9,066 nt of DNA from CAYQTO01 sp964420455 (GTDB taxonomy: Bacteria; Sumerlaeota; Sumerlaeia; SLMS01): assembly GCA_964420455.1 (NCBI GenBank), contig CAYQTO010000153.1:1-9066 (forward strand), in the 5' to 3' direction. This document shows positions 1 to 6,186 of the stretch, one piece after another (position 1 is the stretch's first letter; the number at the start of each line of letters is the position of its first letter). Under the pieces are notes generated by a model, which saw only the letters and a program-made list of their open reading frames with translations, had not been told where the DNA came from and did not search any database. A program made the translations under genes and the position numbers.

Positions 1-3000
1 CGAACTTCCACTTCGCGCTGACTCCTGGCGGGATGCTGTTCCTCGGGCCGAGCGAAACCCTCGGCACCCTCCAAAACGAGTTCGAGACGCTCGATGCGCA
101 CTGGCGTCTCTATGGCAAGCCGCGCACCCCCAGCCGCTCGATCCCCCGTCATTTCGGCCTGTCGACCCTCACCCCGAGGGAGGTCCCCACCGTTCCCGGC
201 CGGGGCATCGCGTTCCGCCTGGCCAGCCTCCGCCGGACGCTTTACGACAAGCTCCTCGACAGCTACGTGCCGCCGGGGTTCGTCGTGTCCCACGAGGGGG
301 TTCTGCTCCACACCTTTGGCGATGCGGGGCGATACCTCAGTGTGCGGGGTCCCGCGTCGCAGGACCTCTTCTCGATGATGGAGGGCGAGCTGCGCATGGC
401 CGCGTCCATGGCGGTCCAGCGGGCCCACCGCTCCGGCGAGCGCACCTGCTATGGCCGGGTTCCAGCCCCCGGCGACCCCGGCACCCTGCTCACCCTCACG
501 GTTGATCCCATCGTCACAAACAACGGCGGCGAGTCGGCCTACCACCTTGCGATCGTGACGGAGGCGAGCCCGCCGCCCGCAGCCGATGCTCCCCCGGAGG
601 CCCCCGATGAATTCCTCCCCACGGAGGCCGTCCGTTCCCGTATCGCCGACCTCGAGAACCAGCTCCTCGAGGCCCGCGAAAACCTCCAGGCCACCATCGA
701 GGAACTCGAAACCAGCAACGAGGAACTCCAGGCCGCCAACGAGGAGCTGCTGGCCTCGAACGAGGAACTCCAGAGCACCAACGAGGAACTCCAGTCCGTC
801 AACGAGGAGCTGTATACCGTCAACGCGGAGTACGAGAAGCGGAACGAGGAACTGCTCCAGGCGAACCGGGACCTGACGAACCTGATGGACTGCACGGACA
901 TCGGGACGCTGTTCCTCGATGGCAACCTGCGGATTCGGAAGTTCACGCCGATGGTGCGGCGCTTCTTCCGGCTGCAGGAGGGCGATTTGGGGCGTCCGTT
1001 GGAGGACATCGCCTCGCGGATGGTGGCGGGGCACCAGGTGCTCGCGGACGCACGCAAGGTGCTGGCGGGGACAACGCTGATCGAGCGCGAGGTGGAGGAC
1101 CTGGAAGGCACTCCGCTGCTCCAGCGCGTGACGCCCTACCGGCTCGAGCGGGGAAGCACCGGCGGGGTTGTGGTGACCTTCGTCGACCTCACCCAACTGC
1201 GTAAGGCGAAGGACGACCTCCTCGCGGTCCAGAAGCTCCAGCGGGCGATCATCGACGGGATCGAGGCGAACATGGCGGTGCTCGACCAAGGGGGGACCAT
1301 CATCGCGGTCAACAGCGCCTGGGAGGAATTCGGCAAGCGGAACGACGCCTCCTCCATGGGGCGCATCGGCGTCGGCACCAACTACTTCAGCGCCTGCGTC
1401 GCCGCCTCCACGGGCAAGGACCGGACCGATGCGAGCCGCGCTCTCGCCGGCATCCGCGACGTCCTCATGGGGCGCAGCGCGACCTTCCAGATGCAGTACC
1501 CCTGCCACGCTCCCGGCGAACACCGCTGGTTCCTCATGCGGGTCACCCCCCTCGACCGGCCCGAGGGCGGCGCCGTCGTCCTCCATCTCAACGTGACCGA
1601 CCTCCATCGCGCCCGCACCCAACTCGACCAGCTCTCCTCCGCCATCGCCAACTCCTCCACCGCCATCGTCGTCACCAACCCCGACGCCATCGTCCAGCAG
1701 GTCAACTCCGCCTACCTCCAGATGACCGGCTATGAGGAGCACGAAGTCGTCGGCCAGAATATCAATGTCGTGAGAAGCGGCCGCCACACGCCCGAGTTCT
1801 ACCAGCGGTTCTGGAAGGAAATCAAAAGTGGCCGCATCTGGAACGGCCGCTTCATCAACAGGCGCAAGGACGGCACCTTCTACACCATCGAGTGCACCGT
1901 TTCGCCGGTCCGCGACGAACACAACCGTGTGAAGGCGTACCTGGCGATGGCCCGGGACGTCACCGAAACCGAGCGCCTCGAAGAACAGGTGGAACAGACC
2001 CACCGGCTCGAGACCATCGGCCAACTCGCAGGGGGCGTCGCCCACGACTTCAACAACCTGCTCACCCCCATCCTGGGCTATGCGGAAATGATCGCAGGCG
2101 GCGATCCCAAGGACGAACGCACCCAGCAGGGCCGCGACATCCTCGAATGCGCCAACCGCGCCAAGGCCCTCACCCAGCAACTCCTCACCTTCAGTCGCAA
2201 GCAGCCTCTCCGCCTTGAGGACTTCGACCTCAACTCCCTGGTGCGCAACGCCCAGCCGATGCTCCGCCGGCTCCTCCGCGAGAACGTTCGCATCGACGTT
2301 GAAATGGCCCGTGACCCGCTCCCGGTCACTGCCGACGCCCGCCAACTCGAACAGGCCCTCTTCAACCTCGCCCTCAATGCCCAGGACGCCCTCGGGCAGG
2401 GCGGCTGCATCACCCTGCGCACGGGAATCCTCACTGTCACCCAGCAGGAAGCCGCCCTTACCCATGGCCTGACCGAGGGGACCTACGCCGTCCTCACCGT
2501 CGAGGACGATGGACCCGGCATTCCTCCCGACATCCTTCCCCACGTCTTCGAACCCTTCTATACCACCAAGGACAAAGGCAAGGGCACCGGCCTCGGCCTC
2601 GCCACCGTGTACGGGATCGCGCGCAAGCACCACGGCACCATCTATGCCCGCAACCGGGCAGAAGGGGGCGCGGCGTTCTCCCTCTGCCTGCCCCTGAACC
2701 CCGCCGCGATGCACGAAGACGACGGGGACAAGACCGGGAGCCGCGACGCCGGTGGCCGCGGCGAAACCCTCTGGATCGTCGAGGACGACCCGGGGGTCGG
2801 CCGCCTCGCCGCCGCCGTCCTCTCCAGCCGCAACTACCACGTCCGCCTTTTCGCCTCGGCTCCTCTCGCCCTGAAGGCCGCCGAGAGGGAATCCCACATC
2901 GACCCGCCCCAGCTCCTCCTCAGCGACGTCATCATGCCCGAGATGAATGGCGCCCAACTCGCCGACGCCCTGCGTCACACCCTCGGCCACGAACTCCGGG

Positions 3001-3158
3001 TGGTCTTCATGTCCGGCTACCCCGCCGAAGCGCTCCGCAAGGACGGCCTCCTGCGCCCCGGCGATGTCCTCGTCTGGAAGCCCTTCGAACGCCACGACCT
3101 CCTCAAGGCCGTCCGTACCGCTCTCGACCAGAAGAGCCTCCATGACGTCTCCGGCTGA
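1..3158 (+). CDS. CheR-PAS hybrid sensor histidine kinase/response regulator, 5' end cut by window
   Basis: This is the 3' part of a large chemotaxis-like/two-component signalling protein; the frame is open from base 3 to the left edge, so the Met at 33 is internal. The first codons (FALTPGGMLFLGPSE) are the end of a CheR-type SAM-dependent methyltransferase domain. Next come a PAS-like segment (about 230-560), a heptad coiled coil (about 627-890), a PAS domain (about 890-1200), a second (about 1245-1600) and a third with typical GY..E.VVGQN features (about 1635-1970). The HisKA H-box is GGVAHDFNN with the phospho-His codon at 2043-2045. The ATPase domain has an N box (LALNAQDAL), DDGPGIP and GKGTGLGLATVYGI (about 2340-2690). 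A receiver (about 2763-3140) keeps the DD pair, the phospho-acceptor Asp at 2925-2927 (SDVIMPEMNG) and the conserved Lys at 3078-3080. Known relatives are CheB-CheR-PAS-kinase fusions; whether a CheB part lies upstream cannot be seen. No transmembrane segment is visible, so it is probably cytosolic. Its input and partner are unknown. Confidence 0.93.
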   Translation, partial: NFHFALTPGGMLFLGPSETLGTLQNEFETLDAHWRLYGKPRTPSRSIPRHFGLSTLTPREVPTVPGRGIAFRLASLRRTLYDKLLDSYVPPGFVVSHEGVLLHTFGDAGRYLSVRGPASQDLFSMMEGELRMAASMAVQRAHRSGERTCYGRVPAPGDPGTLLTLTVDPIVTNNGGESAYHLAIVTEASPPPAADAPPEAPDEFLPTEAVRSRIADLENQLLEARENLQATIEELETSNEELQAANEELLASNEELQSTNEELQSVNEELYTVNAEYEKRNEELLQANRDLTNLMDCTDIGTLFLDGNLRIRKFTPMVRRFFRLQEGDLGRPLEDIASRMVAGHQVLADARKVLAGTTLIEREVEDLEGTPLLQRVTPYRLERGSTGGVVVTFVDLTQLRKAKDDLLAVQKLQRAIIDGIEANMAVLDQGGTIIAVNSAWEEFGKRNDASSMGRIGVGTNYFSACVAASTGKDRTDASRALAGIRDVLMGRSATFQMQYPCHAPGEHRWFLMRVTPLDRPEGGAVVLHLNVTDLHRARTQLDQLSSAIANSSTAIVVTNPDAIVQQVNSAYLQMTGYEEHEVVGQNINVVRSGRHTPEFYQRFWKEIKSGRIWNGRFINRRKDGTFYTIECTVSPVRDEHNRVKAYLAMARDVTETERLEEQVEQTHRLETIGQLAGGVAHDFNNLLTPILGYAEMIAGGDPKDERTQQGRDILECANRAKALTQQLLTFSRKQPLRLEDFDLNSLVRNAQPMLRRLLRENVRIDVEMARDPLPVTADARQLEQALFNLALNAQDALGQGGCITLRTGILTVTQQEAALTHGLTEGTYAVLTVEDDGPGIPPDILPHVFEPFYTTKDKGKGTGLGLATVYGIARKHHGTIYARNRAEGGAAFSLCLPLNPAAMHEDDGDKTGSRDAGGRGETLWIVEDDPGVGRLAAAVLSSRNYHVRLFASAPLALKAAERESHIDPPQLLLSDVIMPEMNGAQLADALRHTLGHELRVVFMSGYPAEALRKDGLLRPGDVLVWKPFERHDLLKAVRTALDQKSLHDVSG
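714..881 (+). repeat. Coding 21-base tandem repeats: Asn-Glu-Glu-Leu heptad coiled coil
   Basis: Eight consecutive degenerate 21-base units lie in frame in the hybrid kinase gene. They encode SNEELQA, ANEELLA, SNEELQS, TNEELQS, VNEELYT, VNAEYEK, RNEELLQ and ANRDLTN. Asn recurs at one heptad position and Leu (or Tyr) supports the hydrophobic seam, so the segment should form a parallel coiled coil. This linker is characteristic of CheR-PAS-kinase fusion proteins and probably transmits signal or dimerises the chain between the methyltransferase half and the PAS-kinase half. The repeat is a protein-level feature, not a mobile or satellite repeat. Confidence 0.85.
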
Positions 3159-3185
3159 AGGGCAGACGAGGCCCGGACGCTGCTC

Positions 3186-3235
3186 GACGAACCGTGACGA
3201 TCAGGAACCCTTGAGTGTGCAGGCAACGGTTCGTC
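3186..3235. repeat. Perfect 10-base inverted repeat, 30-base loop
   Basis: GACGAACCGT at 3186-3195 is the exact reverse complement of ACGGTTCGTC at 3226-3235. It begins 28 bases after the stop codon of the hybrid kinase. It could form a stem in the mRNA 3' end or be a pair of protein-binding half-sites. The 30-base loop and the lack of a T-run make a classical intrinsic terminator unlikely. Confidence 0.4.
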
Positions 3236-3452
3236 CCCTGACGATCGTGGCCACACGAGGAGCGGCGGTGGCCAAAAAAAAAGGATTGCACGCACGATTT
3301 CTGTGGAGCCGCTCGCGCCCAAAAGGAAACTCAAATTCCATAAACAGAGAGCAGGAACACCATGTTGTGAACGTGGTGGCGAGCTACGACCCATTCTGTT
3401 CGCTCCCCGCCAGCAACGCAAAGACCGCGGGCGAGGGCGCAAGCAAGCCCCG

Positions 3453-3458
3453 AAAGGA
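3453..3458 (+). promoter_or_regulatory. Ribosome binding site fixing the hydrolase start
   Basis: AAAGGA ends seven bases before the ATG at 3466. It supports this start over far-upstream in-frame Met codons, which would add a non-homologous N-terminal stretch and bury the signal peptide. Confidence 0.6.
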
Positions 3459-3465
3459 TCCGAAG

Positions 3466-4581
3466 ATGAAGTCTCACCATGCCTTCCCACGAGCCATCAG
3501 CTGGTTGATGACCCTCTGCGTTGTGGCGGCGTTCCACCCGGTGGCCAACGCGTGCACCGGGATCACCCTCCGTGCACAGGACGGGGCCGTTGTCTATGGC
3601 CGCACGCTGGAATGGGGAACCTTCGACCTGCGTTCGCGAATCGTGATCTTTCCGCGCGGCCACCAATTCGTGGGGGAAACACCGGATGGAACCCCCGGCA
3701 GGAAATGGACAGGCCAATACGGCATCGTTGGAATCGACATGCTCGAGAAGGCCATCCTGGGCGATGGAATGAATGAACAAGGCTTGGTGGCCGGCCTCTT
3801 CTATCATCCGGGCTTCGCCACCTACGAGGATTACGACCCCGCCAATGCCGATCGCAGCATCGCCCCCACCGATGTGATGCAATACATCCTTTCGAATTTC
3901 GCCACCGTCGAAGAAGCCCGCCAGGGACTGACGGAAGTAAGCGTCGTCAACGTGGTGGAACCGGCCCTTGGTTTCCCCGCCCCGGTCCATCTGATGATTA
4001 CCGATCCCACGGGCGAGCAGATCGTCGTGGAATGGAAGGACGGAGCCATGCAGATCTTCGAGGCTCCCCTCGGTGTCATCACCAACGCGCCGACCTACGA
4101 CTGGCACATGACGAACATCAGGAACTACATCAATCTCTCCCCCGTTGCGGTTCCTTCCAGGAGCATCGACGAGCTGGACTTCAGCCCCCTCGGAGGAGGG
4201 AGCGGCATGATCGGCCTGCCGGGAGACTTCACTCCCCCCTCGCGGTTCGTCCGTGCCGTGGCGTTTGCCAAAACCGCCCGCCCCACCGCGGACGGCCCCG
4301 AAACCATCTACGAGATCTTCCGCATCCTCGATAACTTCAATGTTCCCCTCGGCGCATCGGAAGGGGACGGCGATGACAACCTCAGCGGAATGCGCAGCTC
4401 GACCATCTGGACCTGTGCCCACGACCTCAGGAACCAGGTCCTCTACTACCACACCCAGCACAATCGCCAGGTCCGCAAGATCGACGTCGCCAGCGTTGAC
4501 TTCTCGTCCCTCGAGGAGATGCAGGTGCTCCCCCTGGACGAGCGGAAAGAGCAGGCGATCAAGGACAGAACCCCGCGGTAA
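3466..4581 (+). CDS. Secreted choloylglycine hydrolase / penicillin V acylase-family Ntn hydrolase
   Basis: This 371-residue protein belongs to the linear amide C-N hydrolase family (CBAH, which includes bile salt hydrolases, penicillin V acylases and some N-acyl-homoserine lactone acylases). The start at 3466 is chosen because it opens a signal peptide and has AAAGGA at 3453-3458, seven bases upstream. Residues 1-29 form the signal peptide (K2/R9, hydrophobic 10-23, ANA before cleavage). Cleavage would leave Cys30 as the new N-terminus, followed by TGITL, as the autocatalytic N-terminal nucleophile requires. Other expected active-site residues are Arg46 (GRTLEW), Asn207 (ITNAP) and Arg260 (PSRFVR). 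The position usually Asp in bile salt hydrolases is Glu49. The segment DGMNEQGLVAGLFY is also typical of the family. It should act in the periplasm or outside the cell, cleaving amide bonds of N-acyl compounds. The substrate cannot be told from sequence; a bile salt is not implied. It is probably transcribed alone, flanked by spacers of 307 and 137 bases. Confidence 0.92.
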   Translation: MKSHHAFPRAISWLMTLCVVAAFHPVANACTGITLRAQDGAVVYGRTLEWGTFDLRSRIVIFPRGHQFVGETPDGTPGRKWTGQYGIVGIDMLEKAILGDGMNEQGLVAGLFYHPGFATYEDYDPANADRSIAPTDVMQYILSNFATVEEARQGLTEVSVVNVVEPALGFPAPVHLMITDPTGEQIVVEWKDGAMQIFEAPLGVITNAPTYDWHMTNIRNYINLSPVAVPSRSIDELDFSPLGGGSGMIGLPGDFTPPSRFVRAVAFAKTARPTADGPETIYEIFRILDNFNVPLGASEGDGDDNLSGMRSSTIWTCAHDLRNQVLYYHTQHNRQVRKIDVASVDFSSLEEMQVLPLDERKEQAIKDRTPR

Positions 4582-4616
4582 CGCCGTCGCCCGCCGGCCG
4601 CATCGCCGCGGCTGGG

Positions 4617-4634
4617 GCCCGGAAGGGGCCGGGC
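4617..4634 (+). terminator. Possible GC hairpin after the hydrolase gene
   Basis: GCCCGG (4617-4622) and CCGGGC (4629-4634) can pair around a six-base loop, 35 bases after the hydrolase stop. It lies between two apparently separate transcription units, so a terminator role is plausible. No U-tract follows, and GC-rich DNA produces such stems often, so the support is modest. Confidence 0.3.
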
Positions 4635-4651
4635 ACGCCTCGGGCCAGACT

Positions 4652-4697
4652 CGTATTGACAACCCCGGCGACTGCTTGAGAGCCCATTCTCAATACG
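4652..4697. promoter_or_regulatory. Inverted half-sites upstream of the metal-chaperone cluster, candidate operator
   Basis: CGTATTGACAA (4652-4662) and TTCTCAATACG (4687-4697) are inverted copies with one mismatch. A third related half-site, TTGAGA (4676-4681), forms a compact palindrome with TCTCAA (4688-4693) across six bases. The block is more AT-rich than its surroundings and ends 21 bases before the GTG start of the FmdB-like gene. The position fits an operator or a structured leader RNA for the 4719-8623 cluster. The sequence TTGACA (4656-4661) matches a -35 box, but no -10 box follows at 16-18 bases. The regulator is unknown; a Zur-type repressor would fit the gene content, but the motif does not match a Zur box I know. 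Confidence 0.4.
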
Positions 4698-4718
4698 CCG
4701 CCGGAGCCCCCACGCCAC

Positions 4719-5066
4719 GTGCCCACCTACGACTACTTCTGTGCCGCGACAGGCCAGATCCATGAGGTCGCCCACTCATGGAACACCCGTCTGGAAACAT
4801 GGGGAGAGGTGCGGGGTGCCTTGGGACTGCCGCCCGGAGGGGCGCCGGACGCGGCCCCGGTGGTCCGCCTGGTGGGCATGCCCACGGTGCTCCGCGAACG
4901 TTTCCTGGCCGAGGCGGACGGGGCCGGGCAGTCGCCAGGAGCCGCCCCAGCAGACCCACAGGAGCAGCATGCGGCCGGATGTCCCTGCTGTTCCCCTCCC
5001 CTCACGCCCGGGGTCGCCGCCTTTCGCCAGAAGCTGCAGAAACTCCTCGAAAAGAAGAAGCCATGA
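4719..5066 (+). CDS. FmdB-like small protein with degenerate zinc ribbon
   Basis: This is a 115-residue protein with a GTG start. The N-terminus MPTYDYFC is the hallmark opening of the FmdB/zinc-ribbon family, normally MPxYxYxCxxCG followed by a second CPxC pair, and the later VVRLVG segment also fits the family. Here only Cys8 remains of the first CxxC pair (C-A-A-T-G), and the second pair is replaced by a Gly/Pro/Ala-rich segment. The classical four-Cys zinc site is therefore missing. A separate Cys cluster (C88, C90, C91, in GCPCCSPP) precedes a basic C-terminal helix. The start is set by the family motif; GGAG (4703-4706) is a possible, rather distant Shine-Dalgarno. Its stop overlaps the next start as ATGA (5063-5066), so it is probably co-translated with the COG0523 GTPase. 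The biochemical role is unknown; the original FmdB was only proposed to be a regulator. It may be a zinc-sparing paralogue or a partner of the chaperone, which is inference. Confidence 0.75.
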   Translation: MPTYDYFCAATGQIHEVAHSWNTRLETWGEVRGALGLPPGGAPDAAPVVRLVGMPTVLRERFLAEADGAGQSPGAAPADPQEQHAAGCPCCSPPLTPGVAAFRQKLQKLLEKKKP

Positions 5067-6112
5067 CGGCCTCCAAGCCCATCCCCGTCACCATCCTGAC
5101 CGGCTATCTCGGCGCCGGAAAGACGACCGTGCTCAACCACCTGCTCAAGGCGCCGCACGGTCGTCGGCTGGCGGTGATCGAGAACGAATTCGGCGAAGTC
5201 GGCGTCGACAACGACCTCCTCGAGCACTCCGAGGAGGAAATCATCGAGATGAACAACGGCTGCATCTGTTGCACGGTGCGACGCGACCTGGCGGTCATCC
5301 TCGAGCGACTTCTGCGCGAGGGGCCCCGGTTCGATCACCTGGTCATCGAGACCACGGGGATCGCCGATCCGTCGCCCGTGGCCCAGACCTTCTTTCTCGT
5401 GGAGGAATTGATGGACGCCTTCGTGGTCGATGGCGTCGTTGCCGTTGTGGATGCCCGCCATGCTCCCGCCCGTCTCGAGGACGGCACCGAGGAGGTCGCC
5501 CGCCAGATCGCCTTCGCCGACGCGATCCTCGTGAACAAGATCGACCTTGCGACGGAAGACGAACGGGCCGCCCTCCGGACGGCGATCCGCGCCATCAATC
5601 CCACCGCCGAGATCAAGGAGGGCGAGCGCGGCCAGGTTCCGCTCGAGTTTCTCCTCGATCGGCAGGGATTCAACCTCGACCGCGCGCACGAGCTGGACCC
5701 CTCCTTCACCCGCCCGGAAGCACCGACGCCCCACGACCATGGCCCCGCCACCGAACCCGCCGCCCATCACCACCACGACCATGAGCACCATGGCGATCAC
5801 CAACACCCCGTCCATGGAGTCACGAGCGTCTCGATCGATATCGACCGCGAGCTGAACATCACCATGCTCGAGACGTGGATGCAGGTCCTCATCGGCTCCC
5901 TCGGCCCGTCGCTCTACCGCTACAAGGGTGTGCTGGCTGTGGAGGGGGCCGAGCAGCGCTATGTTTTCCAAGGATTGCATATGCTCTACGAAGGTCGCTA
6001 CGGGAGGCCGTGGCGGCCGTGGGAGGCGCGGCGGTCCCGATTCGTGTTTATTGGCAGGGACCTCCAGCCCGATCTGCTGCGGGCCGGCTTCGAGGCCTGC
6101 GCGGTCGGCTGA
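5063..6112 (+). CDS. COG0523 (CobW/ZNG-like) metal-chaperone GTPase with His-rich loop
   Basis: This is a 349-residue cytosolic G3E-family P-loop GTPase, a class that couples GTP hydrolysis to metal delivery, usually zinc. It has Walker A GYLGAGKTT (14-22), ENEFGEVGVDN after it, the signature metal site CICC (67-70), a Walker B-type region ending in ETTG (96-99) and the guanine-specificity motif NKID (158-161). A His-rich stretch (224-251, twelve His) links the GTPase domain to the CobW C-terminal domain (about 255-347, ending with FVFIGRDL). The ATG at 5063 is chosen because the conserved domain begins directly after it and it overlaps the upstream stop as ATGA, which suggests translational coupling. 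The frame stays open upstream to 4778, but that part is out-of-frame shadow of the FmdB-like gene. Cobalamin-specific CobW is possible by family, but no cobalamin gene is nearby. The client protein is unknown. Confidence 0.9.
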   Translation: MTASKPIPVTILTGYLGAGKTTVLNHLLKAPHGRRLAVIENEFGEVGVDNDLLEHSEEEIIEMNNGCICCTVRRDLAVILERLLREGPRFDHLVIETTGIADPSPVAQTFFLVEELMDAFVVDGVVAVVDARHAPARLEDGTEEVARQIAFADAILVNKIDLATEDERAALRTAIRAINPTAEIKEGERGQVPLEFLLDRQGFNLDRAHELDPSFTRPEAPTPHDHGPATEPAAHHHHDHEHHGDHQHPVHGVTSVSIDIDRELNITMLETWMQVLIGSLGPSLYRYKGVLAVEGAEQRYVFQGLHMLYEGRYGRPWRPWEARRSRFVFIGRDLQPDLLRAGFEACAVG

Positions 6113-6186
6113 ACGACCATCCGCGCTGGATAAGTATCTTCGACAAAATTTGATAAAGACTTCGCATTCTCGAAAAGGAAACCACC
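6113..6186. promoter_or_regulatory. AT-richer gap between the two GTPase genes, possible internal promoter/operator
   Basis: This 74-base gap is the longest inside the cluster and is clearly AT-richer than the flanking genes, especially 6129-6160. It contains the palindrome GATAAGTATC (6129-6138), a second GATAAAG (6152-6158) and TTCG-N6-CGAA (6161-6174). The heptamer CATTCTC (6165-6171) also occurs in the candidate operator at 4685-4691. I found no convincing sigma-70 box pair. It may hold a second promoter or regulatory site, so the downstream GTPase and flavoprotein could be expressed independently. Confidence 0.35.
6175..6179 (+). promoter_or_regulatory. Ribosome binding site of the second GTPase gene
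   Basis: An AAGGA core lies seven bases before the ATG at 6187. It is a clear Shine-Dalgarno and supports this start codon, which sits a few residues before the conserved P-loop strand. Confidence 0.6.

Larger units (their letters stand above)
3159..3465. other. Non-coding spacer between kinase and hydrolase genes
   Basis: No convincing gene is present in these 307 bases. The frame of the downstream hydrolase is open through the spacer and back into the kinase gene, but the translated stretch has no family resemblance. The spacer contains a perfect 10-base inverted repeat (3186-3195 with 3226-3235), a direct repeat TGACGATC (3195-3202 and 3239-3246), a nine-A run (3274-3282) and a relatively AT-rich stretch (about 3320-3350) before the hydrolase ribosome binding site. 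The promoter of the hydrolase gene is likely here, but I could not find a convincing -35/-10 pair. Confidence 0.6.

Noticed and set aside
714..881. Tandem 21-base repeat as satellite or CRISPR-like array
   Set aside because: The units are in frame, degenerate at synonymous positions and encode coiled-coil heptads; there are no spacers.
3274..3282. Nine-A run as a slippage site or terminator tract
   Set aside because: It is in the non-coding spacer, is not preceded by a stable stem, and would be A rather than U in the + strand transcript.
2947..3465. In-frame upstream extension of the hydrolase gene into the kinase gene
   Set aside because: It overlaps the receiver coding region in another frame, has no family resemblance, and would bury the signal peptide and its Shine-Dalgarno before 3466.
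3466..3555. Lipoprotein signal with Cys30 as the lipidated residue
   Set aside because: The residues before Cys30 (A-N-A) do not form a lipobox, and this Cys is the catalytic nucleophile of the family, which needs a free N-terminus.
3331..4662. Long antisense open frame (443 codons) over the hydrolase gene
   Set aside because: A shadow of the opposite strand in GC-rich coding DNA. The + strand protein has full family motifs, and the antisense translation has none.
4656..4684. Sigma-70 promoter starting at TTGACA (4656-4661)
   Set aside because: The -35 match is perfect, but nothing resembling a -10 box lies 16-18 bases downstream. The sequence is better explained as part of the inverted half-sites.
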